Below, piece by piece: positions 16,027-24,709 of a DNA stretch of 64,000 nucleotides. The stretch lies in contig NZ_CP126260.1 in the NCBI RefSeq assembly GCF_003234365.2, forward strand, positions 248,001 through 312,000, given 5' to 3'. Position 1 is the first letter of the stretch. Each line of letters starts with the position of its first letter. Source of the DNA: Curtobacterium sp. MCJR17_020. GTDB taxonomy: Bacteria > Actinomycetota > Actinomycetes > Actinomycetales > Microbacteriaceae. Below the pieces are notes generated by a model that was given only the letters and a program-made list of their open reading frames with translations, ran no database searches and was not told the DNA's origin. The position numbers and the translations under genes are program-made.

Positions 16027-18837
16027 GTGAACCGTTCGCCGAGACGTCGTTCCGCCGTCGCACTGCACGTCGCCTGTTCGGCGCTGATCGCCGGGGCGCT
16101 CGCCGTCGGCGGTACCGTCGTCGCCCTGCCGGCGAGTGCCGCTCCGGGCAACCCGGGCGCCACCGGCACGACCCCGGCCGGCGCGACCGGGACCGGCGCG
16201 ACCGCGGGTACGGCTCCCGTGGCGGCGGGCGACGACTGGACGGTCACGCCGACCGACGGCGGGTACACCGTGACGCTCGACCTCGACGAGCCGCTGCCCC
16301 TCCGTGCCGCGGCACCGGTGCTCGTGGTCGACGGCGAGGACATCGGTGTCGCCCAGACGAGCCTCGACCAGCGGCAGCTCACGGTCACGACGACCGACCC
16401 CGCCGTGGCCGATGCCGACTCCGTCGAGCAGGGATGGACCGGCGAGGCGGAGCGGCAGTCGACCGGCCAGGCGCCCACCGCACCGCAGGCCGCCCCCGGT
16501 GCCGCACCCGCGCCGCTCACCGACGACCCCTCGGCTCCCGGGCAGTACGCGGTGGTCCGGGCCGACTACGACCTGGGCAACGAGGCTGTGACCCTCGCCG
16601 GCTTCGGTGGCCGCAAGGGCGAGATGCGCGCGGCGGTCTTCCTGCCGAAGGATGCCCCCGGCAAGCGTCCGGTGGCGGTGTTCCTGCACGGCCGCCACGA
16701 GGCCTGCTTCGGCGGGACCCCGAACCGCCGAGCCTGGCCGTGCGGCCCGGGGCAGACCGACATCCCGAGCTACCTCGGCTACAACGCCGCCGCGACGGCG
16801 CTCGCCAGCCACGGCACGGTCGTCGTCTCGATCTCCGCGAACGCGATCAACGCGCTCGACGGTGCCCTGGCGGACGACGGCGGGACAACGGCCCGCGGAC
16901 AGCTCGTCCTCGACCACCTCAGCCTGCTGCAACGTGCGGACGCGGGGCAGGAACCCCGGCTGTCGCCACTGCTCACCGGCAAGCTCGATCTGACCGACGT
17001 CGGGCTCATGGGCCACTCTCGTGGCGGCGACGGTGTCGTCCGTGCGGCGCTGCTCAACACGCAGCGCACGAGCCCGTTCGGGATCAGGGCCGTCCTGCCG
17101 CTCGCACCCACCGACTTCGGGCGGATGACGCTCCCCGACACGAACCTGGCGGTCGTGCTGCCCTACTGCGACGGCGACGTCTCCGACCTGCAGGGTCAGC
17201 ACTTCTTCGACGACTCCCGCACGGCCTTCGGCGACGACGTCCTGCGCTCGTCGGTCCTGGTGATGGGCGCCGACCACAACTTCTTCAACACCACGTGGAC
17301 CCCGGGGAAGTACCCGAAGGCGTCGTCCGACGACTGGTGGGACGAGTCGGACGCCGTGTGCGGTTCGAAGGCGAAGAAGACCACGCGGCTGTCGTCCGAC
17401 GCGCAGTACGCGGTCGGCACCAGCCTGATCAGCGGCTTCTTCCGCCTGACGCTCGGTGGCGAGCAGCAGTTCCTGCCGATGTTCGACGGCAGCAACCGCC
17501 AGCCCGCCGCGCTCGGCAAGGCCGACCTCCGGGTCAGCGCGTCCTTCCCCGGCTCGAGCCGTCGTGACCTCGCCGTGTTCGACCACAAGGACCCTGCGAT
17601 CACCACGACCGGGTCGATCACCTCGGCGACGTGCGCGAGCACGGACTCACTCCCGACGAAGCAGGGGCTGCCGGCCTGCGTGTCGATCTCGTCGAACGTG
17701 CCCGACTACACGCCCGCGTGGCTGGCAGCCTCGGTCCCGTCGACGCCGTCCTTGCACCTCACGCCGATCGGCGCGAAGTCCGGTGGGCAGCTCCACATCC
17801 CGGTGGCTGCCGCAGCCGCGGACTTCTCCGGCTTCCGAGCCCTGTCGCTCCGCGTCTCGCCCGATGACACCACGGCGACGAACGCCGACCTCTCGGTGAG
17901 CATCCGTGATGCGGCCGGTGCGGTTGCCACCCGGAAGCTGTCCGACGTCAGCCGCGCCGGTCAACTGCTCCCGGGCACTCGGAACTCGCCGCGGAAGACC
18001 CTGCTGCAGCAGGCGCAGATCCCGCTCGCGTCCTTCACCGGAGTCGACCCGACCACGGTGCGCGAGGTGACCGTCGACGTCCCGAAGCAGAACGGCGGCG
18101 TCCTGCTGAGCGACGTGGCGCTGCTCCCCGCCGCGACGCTGGGCACGCCCGCCGTCACGGGCCGGCCCACAGCGCGGATCGCCGACCGGTTCGTCGACGA
18201 GGGCAGTCGCCGCGCCTGGGTCTCCGCCGCCGTCGTCCTCTCCCGACCGGCGGAGGCGGCCACCACGGTGTTCTTCGACCTCGACCAGAGCTACGACAGC
18301 CGCATCCGACCGACCGTGCAGCCGGTGACCTTCCAGCCGGGCGAGGTCTGCAAGGCCGTCCGGGTCGCCGTGACCGGTGACCGGCAGCCGTCCGAGACCC
18401 GCACGTCCGCGTACCCGATGACGCTCAGCAACACCCAGGGCGGGTCGGTGATCGGCGACTCGATCGGGGCGCTGACGATCCGCGAGGACGACGGCGTGCG
18501 CACGAGGAACGGTCGTCCCGCGGCGTCGGCCCCCGCGGTCGGGACTCCCGGCGATGCCTGCACCGAGGCCCAGGCGACGACCGCCGCCGCCACCGCCACG
18601 CTCGGCAGCGCCAGTCGCCCCGGGACGATCGCCGTCTCCGCGAGTGGGTTCCGCGCCGGTGAGTCGGTCGCGGTGAGCATCGACCGCACCAGCCTCGGAC
18701 GTAGGACCGCCGACGCGAACGGCAAGCTCCGCTTCAAGACCACGAAGGCCGGTTCGTTCGCTGCGGGGTCGCACGTCGTGCACGCCCTCGGCTACGGCTC
18801 CGGTCAGCGCGGGCGGGGGACGTTCACGACCCGGTAG
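16027..18837 (+). CDS. Large exported alpha/beta-hydrolase with C-terminal beta domains
   Basis: A 936-residue secreted protein. A signal peptide (to about residue 39) and a Pro/Ala/Thr-rich linker precede an alpha/beta-hydrolase domain (about 170-480). That domain shows an oxyanion strand VAVFLHGRHEACFGG, nucleophile elbow GHSRGG with Ser331 and a probable catalytic His417 in GADHNFF. The next region is beta-rich; a Calx-beta-like stretch (about 710-810, RAWVSAAVVLSRPAEAATTV) follows, then a last domain with ASGFRAGESVAVSIDRTSLG, an Ig-like surface repeat. The substrate is unknown; the fold includes esterases, lipases and dienelactone hydrolases. The start GTG has GGGGGAGA 8 nt upstream and a TACTGT -10-like hexamer further up. 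Confidence 0.82.
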   Translation: MNRSPRRRSAVALHVACSALIAGALAVGGTVVALPASAAPGNPGATGTTPAGATGTGATAGTAPVAAGDDWTVTPTDGGYTVTLDLDEPLPLRAAAPVLVVDGEDIGVAQTSLDQRQLTVTTTDPAVADADSVEQGWTGEAERQSTGQAPTAPQAAPGAAPAPLTDDPSAPGQYAVVRADYDLGNEAVTLAGFGGRKGEMRAAVFLPKDAPGKRPVAVFLHGRHEACFGGTPNRRAWPCGPGQTDIPSYLGYNAAATALASHGTVVVSISANAINALDGALADDGGTTARGQLVLDHLSLLQRADAGQEPRLSPLLTGKLDLTDVGLMGHSRGGDGVVRAALLNTQRTSPFGIRAVLPLAPTDFGRMTLPDTNLAVVLPYCDGDVSDLQGQHFFDDSRTAFGDDVLRSSVLVMGADHNFFNTTWTPGKYPKASSDDWWDESDAVCGSKAKKTTRLSSDAQYAVGTSLISGFFRLTLGGEQQFLPMFDGSNRQPAALGKADLRVSASFPGSSRRDLAVFDHKDPAITTTGSITSATCASTDSLPTKQGLPACVSISSNVPDYTPAWLAASVPSTPSLHLTPIGAKSGGQLHIPVAAAAADFSGFRALSLRVSPDDTTATNADLSVSIRDAAGAVATRKLSDVSRAGQLLPGTRNSPRKTLLQQAQIPLASFTGVDPTTVREVTVDVPKQNGGVLLSDVALLPAATLGTPAVTGRPTARIADRFVDEGSRRAWVSAAVVLSRPAEAATTVFFDLDQSYDSRIRPTVQPVTFQPGEVCKAVRVAVTGDRQPSETRTSAYPMTLSNTQGGSVIGDSIGALTIREDDGVRTRNGRPAASAPAVGTPGDACTEAQATTAAATATLGSASRPGTIAVSASGFRAGESVAVSIDRTSLGRRTADANGKLRFKTTKAGSFAAGSHVVHALGYGSGQRGRGTFTTR

Positions 18838-18918
18838 GCCGTCGCCCGTCGCCGGACCCTTACCGGGCTCCCAGCCCGCGGCGGGGTGCGCTCCATGCCC
18901 GACCGCGACGGTGGACCC

Positions 18919-20934
18919 ATGTCAGGCACGTCGACCGTCACCCCCGTCCGTTCCACCCTGCTGTCCGCGCGACTGCGATCGGTCGGCCGCAGCCGGACGG
19001 ACCCGGCGCGGTGGGAGCGACCAGCGTTCCTCGGGCTGCTCGTGGCGACCGGGGTGCTGTACCTCGTCGGTCTCGGCGTGAACGGGTGGGCGAACTCGTT
19101 CTACTCGGCCGCGATCCAGGCCGGCAGCCAGAGCTGGGAGGCGTTCTTCTACGGTTCCTCCGACGCCGCGAACGCGATCACGGTCGACAAGCCGCCGGCG
19201 TTCCTCTGGGTGATCGGGGTGTCGGTCCGCCTGTTCGGGCTGAACTCGTGGTCGATCCTCGTCCCCCAGGCGCTGATGGGCGTGGCCTCGGTGGCGATCC
19301 TGTACCGGATCGTCCGTCGCCGGTTCACGGCGGGCGCCGCGCTGGTCGCCGGAGCCGCCCTCGCCGTGACCCCGGTGGCGACACTGATGTTCCGCTACAA
19401 CAACCCGGACGCGCTCCTGACGCTCCTGGTGGTCGGGGCGATCGCGCTGACCCTGCGCGGTGTCGAGTCCGGACGGATGCGCTGGGTGGTCTGGGCCGGC
19501 GTGCTCGTCGGACTCGGGTTCCTGACGAAGCAGCTGCAGGCGTTCCTCGTGCTGCCGCCGCTGGTCGGGGTGTACCTGTACGCGTCGCCGCGGCCGGTGC
19601 TGCGACGCGTCGGCCACCTGCTGGCGGCAGCCGTCGCCGTCGTCGTGTCGGCGGGGTGGTGGGTCGCCATCGTCGAGCTCGTGCCCGCGTCGTCCCGGCC
19701 GTACATCGGCGGCTCGCAGACGAACAGCTTCCTCGAGCTCACCTTCGGGTACAACGGGCTCGGCCGGGTCACCGGCGACGAGGACGGCAGCGTGGTGCCG
19801 GGCGGGGGTACCACGGGGGCCGGTTCGTGGGGTTCGACCGGCCTGACCCGGCTGTTCGGCTCGGAGTTCGCGACGCAGATCACCTGGCTCCTGCCGACCG
19901 CCCTGGTGCTCCTCGTCGTCGCAGTGGTCGCGGTCGGCGTCCGGAAGCGCACCGACCCGAGGCTCGCCACGGTCCTGGTCCTCGGGGCATCGCTGCTGAC
20001 GACCGGCCTGGTGTTCAGCTTCATGGGTGGGATCTTCCACCCGTACTACACGGTCGCGCTCGCACCGTACATCGCCGGACTGGTGGGCATCGGGGCCGGG
20101 GTGCTCTGGCAGCGTCGTCCGGTCCTCGCCTGGCGGATCACGGCCGCCGTCACGGTCGCGGTGACGGGAGCGTGGTCGTTCCGGCTGCTCGACGAGACGG
20201 CTTCGTGGCAGCCCTGGATCCGGTGGGTGGTGCTGGCGTCCGCGGCTGTCGGGAGCGTCCTCGTGCTCCTGCCGCCCCGCCGACGGAGCATCGGCGCAGC
20301 GACCGTGGCGGCGGTGCTCGTCGCGGCGCTGCTCGGACCCACGGCGTCCTCGGTGCAGACGGCGTCCGTCGCGCACAGCGGCGCGATCCCCTCGGCCGGC
20401 CCCGCCGTCGCCCGCGGCACGGGTGGCGGCGGAGCCACCCCCGGTGGCACCGCCCCCGGCGGTGGCACCGCCCCCGGCGGCGGAACCGCACCCGGTAGCA
20501 CACCGCCCGGCGCGAGCACGGGTGGCGCGACCCGGGCCGCCCCGACCGGAGGCGCCGCGAACCTGCTCGGCGGCTCGACGGAGGTCTCGAGCGAGCTCGT
20601 CGCCGTCCTGTCCGCCGATGCCGGTGACGCCACATGGCTCGCCGCGACCGTCGGCTCCAACAGCGCCGCGAGCTACCAGCTGGCGACGGGCGACCCGGTG
20701 ATGGCGATCGGCGGCTACAACGGCACGGACCCCGCCCCGACGCTCGCACAGTTCCGGTCCGAGGTAGCAGCCGGTGCGATCCACTGGTTCATCGCCGGCT
20801 CATCCTCCGGGTCCGGCTCGACCACCAACTCGGACAGCACGACTGCCGACCAGATCACGGCGTGGGTCGCGGCGAACTTCACGTCGACGACCGTGGACGG
20901 TGTGACCCTCTACGACCTCACGGCCGCCTCGTGA
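18919..20934 (+). CDS. GT39-type (PMT/ArnT-like) glycosyltransferase, YkcB-like
   Basis: A 671-residue membrane protein of the GT39/ArnT superfamily, which moves sugars from polyprenyl phosphate carriers on the outer face of the membrane. The first exported loop has the acidic active-site region with Asp90 in VDKPPAF. About ten hydrophobic segments extend to residue 480. A Gly/Thr/Pro-rich low-complexity linker (GGGTAPGG repeats, about 508-545) leads to an exported C-terminal domain with IGGYNGTDPAPTLAQFRSEV and ITAWVAANFTSTTVDGVTLYDL, as in YkcB-like members. The ATG at 18919 lies exactly 6 nt after GACGGT, a leaderless arrangement. The C-terminal linker is poorly conserved in length within the family. 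Confidence 0.85.
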   Translation: MSGTSTVTPVRSTLLSARLRSVGRSRTDPARWERPAFLGLLVATGVLYLVGLGVNGWANSFYSAAIQAGSQSWEAFFYGSSDAANAITVDKPPAFLWVIGVSVRLFGLNSWSILVPQALMGVASVAILYRIVRRRFTAGAALVAGAALAVTPVATLMFRYNNPDALLTLLVVGAIALTLRGVESGRMRWVVWAGVLVGLGFLTKQLQAFLVLPPLVGVYLYASPRPVLRRVGHLLAAAVAVVVSAGWWVAIVELVPASSRPYIGGSQTNSFLELTFGYNGLGRVTGDEDGSVVPGGGTTGAGSWGSTGLTRLFGSEFATQITWLLPTALVLLVVAVVAVGVRKRTDPRLATVLVLGASLLTTGLVFSFMGGIFHPYYTVALAPYIAGLVGIGAGVLWQRRPVLAWRITAAVTVAVTGAWSFRLLDETASWQPWIRWVVLASAAVGSVLVLLPPRRRSIGAATVAAVLVAALLGPTASSVQTASVAHSGAIPSAGPAVARGTGGGGATPGGTAPGGGTAPGGGTAPGSTPPGASTGGATRAAPTGGAANLLGGSTEVSSELVAVLSADAGDATWLAATVGSNSAASYQLATGDPVMAIGGYNGTDPAPTLAQFRSEVAAGAIHWFIAGSSSGSGSTTNSDSTTADQITAWVAANFTSTTVDGVTLYDLTAAS

Positions 20935-20963
20935 CCGACCCGCTCCGGTCCGGAGCGGGTCGG
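20935..20963 (+). terminator. Terminator after the GT39 gene
   Basis: Perfect 13-bp stem CCGACCCGCTCCG (20935-20947) and CGGAGCGGGTCGG (20951-20963), loop gtc, starting directly after the TGA of the glycosyltransferase gene. Confidence 0.8.
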
Positions 20964-21076
20964 GAGGCTCGGCGTCCGCCGAAGTGCGGACTGGTGCGGC
21001 CCCCGAACGAGGGTCAGGATGCTGCCTAGTTGCACAGCGCAACGGGTCAGGTACTTCCCCCGACAGAGGAGTCGTC

Positions 21077-21808
21077 ATGAAGAAGTCCATCGCAGCCGCG
21101 TTCGCCGCCGCGGCCGTCATCACCGCGGGTGTGTTCGCCGCGTCACCCGCCTCGGCACTGCCGGCCAGCACGAAGGTCGTCGGCGGCGAGAAGGCCCCCA
21201 CCACTTCGTGGGCGGTCCAGCTCGAGGCCTCGGGCGGCTCCATCCCGTCGGGCTACGTCAGCAACTGCACCGGCGAGCAGATCAACGCCTCGTGGATCCT
21301 CACCGCCCGTCACTGCATCGACGGCATCGGCGCGATGAACGTCTACCACTCGAACTCCACGACCAACCGGGGCACGGCCGTCGCCGTCGACCGCGTCAGT
21401 GCCTCGCCCGCGGGCGACATCGCCCTCGTCCACCTGCGGACCGCCTACTCGCTGTCCACCTACGCGCCCCTCGACCTCACCGCGACCGCCAAGTCGAGCG
21501 GGACCGGCACCATCCAGGGTTACGGCCTGCGCGCGAACGCGACCCAGTCCGACGGGCTCTACCAGGCCACCGTCTCGCTCACCGGCGCGAGCACCGATGC
21601 CTACAGCGGTCGTGCCCAGCACCTCACGGGCGTGACCGGCGCCTCGAACCACGGCGACTCCGGCGGGCCGCTGCTCGTGAACGGCAAGGTCGTCGCCGTC
21701 TGCTCCACCGGTGACAGCGCCGACCCCGGCGCGGACACCAAGGCCGGCTCCAACTACGCCCTGCTGTCGCAGGCCTCGTCCTGGATCAAGACCACGGCCG
21801 GCGTCTGA
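21077..21808 (+). CDS. Secreted trypsin-like serine protease (S1)
   Basis: A 243-residue secreted S1 protease. Signal peptide MKKSIAAAFAAAAVITAGVF and on to ASA at about residue 27, a short propeptide LPASTK, then the mature start VVGG at 34-37, whose N-terminus would insert into the active site after processing. The triad is His79 in TARHC, Asp114 in GDIALV and Ser195 in NHGDSGGPLL. The His motif is TARHC rather than TAAHC. No membrane anchor or sorting signal, so it is released. AGAGGAG precedes the ATG by 7 nt. A hairpin follows the stop. Confidence 0.93.
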   Translation: MKKSIAAAFAAAAVITAGVFAASPASALPASTKVVGGEKAPTTSWAVQLEASGGSIPSGYVSNCTGEQINASWILTARHCIDGIGAMNVYHSNSTTNRGTAVAVDRVSASPAGDIALVHLRTAYSLSTYAPLDLTATAKSSGTGTIQGYGLRANATQSDGLYQATVSLTGASTDAYSGRAQHLTGVTGASNHGDSGGPLLVNGKVVAVCSTGDSADPGADTKAGSNYALLSQASSWIKTTAGV

Positions 21809-21823
21809 ACCAGGTGGCGGACT

Positions 21824-21855
21824 GGAGGCCCGTGGCGACACCGCCACGGGCCTCC
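21824..21855. terminator. Family-A hairpin between protease and GH16 genes
   Basis: Perfect 14-bp stem GGAGGCCCGTGGCG (21824-21837) with its complement at 21842-21855, loop acac. It begins 15 nt after the protease stop and lies 50 nt before the end of the opposing glucanase gene, so it may act on both transcripts. One of six hairpins in the window sharing the GGAGGC...GCCTCC arms. Confidence 0.9.
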
Positions 21856-21905
21856 CGTCCGTCATCAGCCGTGTCCAGAGCGGCTGCTCGCCCACCCGCG
21901 CTGGG

Positions 21906-22742
21906 TCAGGAGTTGTCGATCACACGGACGTAGTCGATCTTCATCTGCTGCGGGAACTGCGTCGTGCCGTCCGGGTAGCCCGGCCAGCTGCCGCCGACGG
22001 CGAGGTTCAGCACGATGAAGAACGGCTTGTCGAAGACCCACGGGTTGCCACCCGTGTCGGCCGGCGTGACCGTCTTGTACGCGACACCGTCGACCGACCA
22101 GGTGATCGATCCGGGCTTCCAGTCGACCGCGAACGTGTGGAACGTGTCCGCGAACGACCACCCCTGTGGGTGCTGGTAGCTCGACGTGATGCCCTGGCCG
22201 CCGGAGTACCCGGGCCCGTGGACCGTGCCGTGCACCGTTGCCGGCTCGTACCCGACGTTCTCCATCACGTCGACCTCGCCGGAGTTCGGCCAGCCGACCT
22301 GGGGCAGGTCGGAGCCGAGCATCCAGAACGCGGGCCAGATGCCCTGGCCGCGGGGGATCTGGATCCGGGCCTCGACGCGGCCGTACCGGGGCGTGTACTT
22401 GCCCTGCGTCGTGAGTCGGGCGCTGGTGTACGAACCGTCGGCCTCGCGCTTCGCCGTGATGACCAGGTTGCCCTGCCCGTCGAGCGCCGAGTTGTCGCGC
22501 GAGTCGGTGTAGTCCTCGAGCTCGTTGTTGCCCCAGCCGCCGCCGCCGGTCTCGTTCGTCCACGCCGATCGATCCGGTGCGCTGCCCGCGGCTCCGTCGA
22601 AGTCCTGCGACCAGACCACGTCGCCGCTCGCGGCGTTCGCGGGGTCCGCTCCCTGCAGGACGGGGCCCGCACCGAGTGCGAGGGCCGCCGCTCCGGCGAC
22701 CGTGAGAGCGACCAGTCGCCGCTTCCGAGTGGTGTGCATCAT
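21906..22742 (-). CDS. Secreted GH16 endo-beta-1,3-glucanase
   Basis: A 278-residue secreted glycoside hydrolase family 16 enzyme. Signal peptide to about ANAASG (residue 40), then the jelly-roll domain with NELEDYTD, YGRVEARIQIPRGQGIWPAFWMLG and the catalytic GEVDVMENVG: Glu156 nucleophile, Asp158, Glu161 acid/base. The Met between Asp and the second Glu (ExDxxE with the bulged strand) is typical of laminarinases; expected products are laminarin-type oligosaccharides. It lies 14 nt after the beta-helix gene in the same direction, so the pair is an operon for beta-glucan. GGGAGGA precedes the tandem ATG codons; the first (22742) or second (22739) may be used. Confidence 0.92.
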   Translation of the reverse strand: MMHTTRKRRLVALTVAGAAALALGAGPVLQGADPANAASGDVVWSQDFDGAAGSAPDRSAWTNETGGGGWGNNELEDYTDSRDNSALDGQGNLVITAKREADGSYTSARLTTQGKYTPRYGRVEARIQIPRGQGIWPAFWMLGSDLPQVGWPNSGEVDVMENVGYEPATVHGTVHGPGYSGGQGITSSYQHPQGWSFADTFHTFAVDWKPGSITWSVDGVAYKTVTPADTGGNPWVFDKPFFIVLNLAVGGSWPGYPDGTTQFPQQMKIDYVRVIDNS

Positions 22743-22756
22743 CGATCCTCCCGGGA

Positions 22757-24535
22757 TCAGTTGTACGAGGCGACGCGGTTCGGGGCGGTGTTGCCCGCCG
22801 GTGTCGGCACCGCACCACCGACGCCGTTGATGACGCTCGAGATGGTGCCGGTGTCGCCGAGCGAGACCGTGACCAGGCCGTGCGCGCGGACGCCAGCGGT
22901 CTGCGGGACCTCGAACGCCCGGTCTGCGTGCACCGCGGGGTTCGCGTTGAAGAAGCAGTAGACGCCGCCGCCCCAGATCTCGTGGCTCGTCACGTTCGCT
23001 GCCACCTTGTAGGCGGCGTAGCCGGCGCCGGTCGGGCTCTGCCACGAGGCGTTGTCGGGCACGTCGTAGGGCATCTCGTTCTGGAAGAAGATCGTCTTGC
23101 CGTTGTTGCCGTTCCACTGCACTTCGTACTTCTGGTAGTGCTCGACGAACAGCCCGGTGGCGAGGACGTCGTTGCCGTTCACCTCGACGCCGGTCGCCCC
23201 GGTGTTCACGGTCCACCCGGTCGCCGCACCGCCGTGGTCCGCGCGCCAGGCCCAGATGTGGTCGACGAGCGTGTCGTCGGCGTTCACCTGCAGCGTGGTC
23301 GAGGCCTTGCCCTGCACGCTCGATCCGACGCGGAAGAAGACGTCCTGGATGCTCTGCGGGTCGCCGGCGTGGTCGACGTGCGACCCGGACGCGCCGAGGC
23401 GGACCAACTGCGCGCTGTTCTGCGTGCCCGCATCGACCACGAGGTTCGAGACGTTCACCCCCGCGACGTCGGTCGAGGTCAGGACGGCGTTGCCCTTGCT
23501 CGGCACGAGCGTCGGGAAGCCGATGCCCGTCACGACGGTGTCCGCGCGGGTGACGTTGATCGCCGCGTCGAGCTGGTAGGTGCCCGGTGTGAAGAACAGG
23601 TTCAGCCCCTGGGCCAGCGCGCTGTTGATGGTCGCCGCCGAGTCGCCCGGGTGGGCGACGTAGAAGTTCCGCATCGGGATGTCGGTGCCGCCGGTGTTCG
23701 GCCACGTGACACCGCTCGAGTTCTGCCGCAGCGACGGGACGAACACGTGGTACTTGTTCGACGAGTCGACGTACAGGTACGGCTTCTCCCGCGTCGTCGG
23801 GGTCGTGGCGAGCGTGGTGTAGCTCTTCGAGAAGTCGTTCGCCGGGGCGCCGTTCACCCCTGAGAACGTCATGTTCCAGTTGCCGCCCTGCCACGAGCCG
23901 ATCGTGGAGTTCCGGGTGTACCACTGCTGCTGCGACCCGGAGGTCACCGTGCCGTCGACCTTGGTGTCGGCGATGTAGCCGCCCGACGAGTACCCCTGGC
24001 CGCCGTCCTGGTTGGACGGCCCCATCGTCAGGTTCCCCTTGATGTGCACCCGACGCATCGGCGCGGCCTGGGACACCGCCCACCGGTCGGTGCCGCCTTC
24101 GGGGACGATCGCCACGTTCTCGACCGACCGCCAGAAGTTCTGCGTCGCGTTCTTCTCGTCCCCGGCGTTCCATCCGGAATCGACGTTCACGGCACCGTTG
24201 ATCGTCACGTCGTCGGGGTTCTTCCCCAGCCCGGCGACCGATGTGTAGAAGCCCAGGTTCGCCCAGACGCGGCCGTAGCTGCCGGGCTTGAACAGGAAGG
24301 CGTACCGCTGCGTGCCGAACTGCGCGCTCGTGCTGCGGAGCTGACTGGTGAAGGCGGCGTCGACGTCGGCCTGGATGGTCGACGCGGGCACCGAGGGATC
24401 GTAGATCTTGACGTTGCTCCCGAAGTCCGGGGTGTCGCTCGTCGTGACCGCCTGAGCGGAGACCGCGGGGACGAGGGCCCCCACGACACCGGCGCTCAAG
24501 GCGATCGCGACGAGCTGCTTCATCCGTCGTTGCAT
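22757..24535 (-). CDS. Exported right-handed beta-helix protein (putative glucanase)
   Basis: A 592-residue secreted protein. Signal peptide MKQLVAIALSAGVVGALVPA to about AQA, then a single large beta-helix-like domain with repeated short strands and stacks: GYIADTKVDGTV, GNWNMTFSGVNGAP, TSTDVAGVNVSNLVVDAG, HVDHAGDPQSIQDVFFRVG, VDHIWAWRADHGG and EVNGNDVLATGLFVEHYQKYEV. The fold recalls pectate lyases and GH55-type exo-beta-1,3-glucanases. Databases often name relatives adenylyl cyclase, with no cyclase motif visible here. First gene of an operon with a GH16 laminarinase, so action on a beta-glucan, perhaps fungal or plant, is inferred. Start ATG 24535 or 24523 gives the same signal peptide. 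Neither has a good ribosome-binding site. Confidence 0.75.
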   Translation of the reverse strand: MQRRMKQLVAIALSAGVVGALVPAVSAQAVTTSDTPDFGSNVKIYDPSVPASTIQADVDAAFTSQLRSTSAQFGTQRYAFLFKPGSYGRVWANLGFYTSVAGLGKNPDDVTINGAVNVDSGWNAGDEKNATQNFWRSVENVAIVPEGGTDRWAVSQAAPMRRVHIKGNLTMGPSNQDGGQGYSSGGYIADTKVDGTVTSGSQQQWYTRNSTIGSWQGGNWNMTFSGVNGAPANDFSKSYTTLATTPTTREKPYLYVDSSNKYHVFVPSLRQNSSGVTWPNTGGTDIPMRNFYVAHPGDSAATINSALAQGLNLFFTPGTYQLDAAINVTRADTVVTGIGFPTLVPSKGNAVLTSTDVAGVNVSNLVVDAGTQNSAQLVRLGASGSHVDHAGDPQSIQDVFFRVGSSVQGKASTTLQVNADDTLVDHIWAWRADHGGAATGWTVNTGATGVEVNGNDVLATGLFVEHYQKYEVQWNGNNGKTIFFQNEMPYDVPDNASWQSPTGAGYAAYKVAANVTSHEIWGGGVYCFFNANPAVHADRAFEVPQTAGVRAHGLVTVSLGDTGTISSVINGVGGAVPTPAGNTAPNRVASYN

Positions 24536-24631
24536 GATGCTCGATTCGTCAACGTGCGGCGTCGTTGCCACACGGAACAGACCGTAGACCCGTCGGAGCG
24601 CCCGGACAGTCGGACGAAAAGGGGACCAGTG

Positions 24632-24646
24632 GCGACCCAGGGTCGC
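24632..24646. promoter_or_regulatory. Palindrome in the glucanase/SDR divergent promoter region
   Basis: GCGACCC (24632-24638), central a, GGGTCGC (24640-24646): a perfect 7-bp-arm palindrome midway between the divergent starts at 24535 and 24710. A candidate operator; no linked regulator is present. Confidence 0.4.
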
Positions 24647-24709
24647 AGCAGACCGACACGGCGCGCGACGCTGAACGCGCGTCCACGCGCGACGACGACA
24701 GTGGAACGC

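Noticed and set aside
20990..21060. Direct repeat GGGTCAGG near 21010 and 21046
   Set aside because: Eight bases in GC-rich DNA with no symmetry; may be chance, and no regulator nearby supports it.
22757..24535. Adenylyl cyclase
   Set aside because: A name often given to homologues; there is no nucleotidyl cyclase motif, the protein is exported and has beta-helix character.
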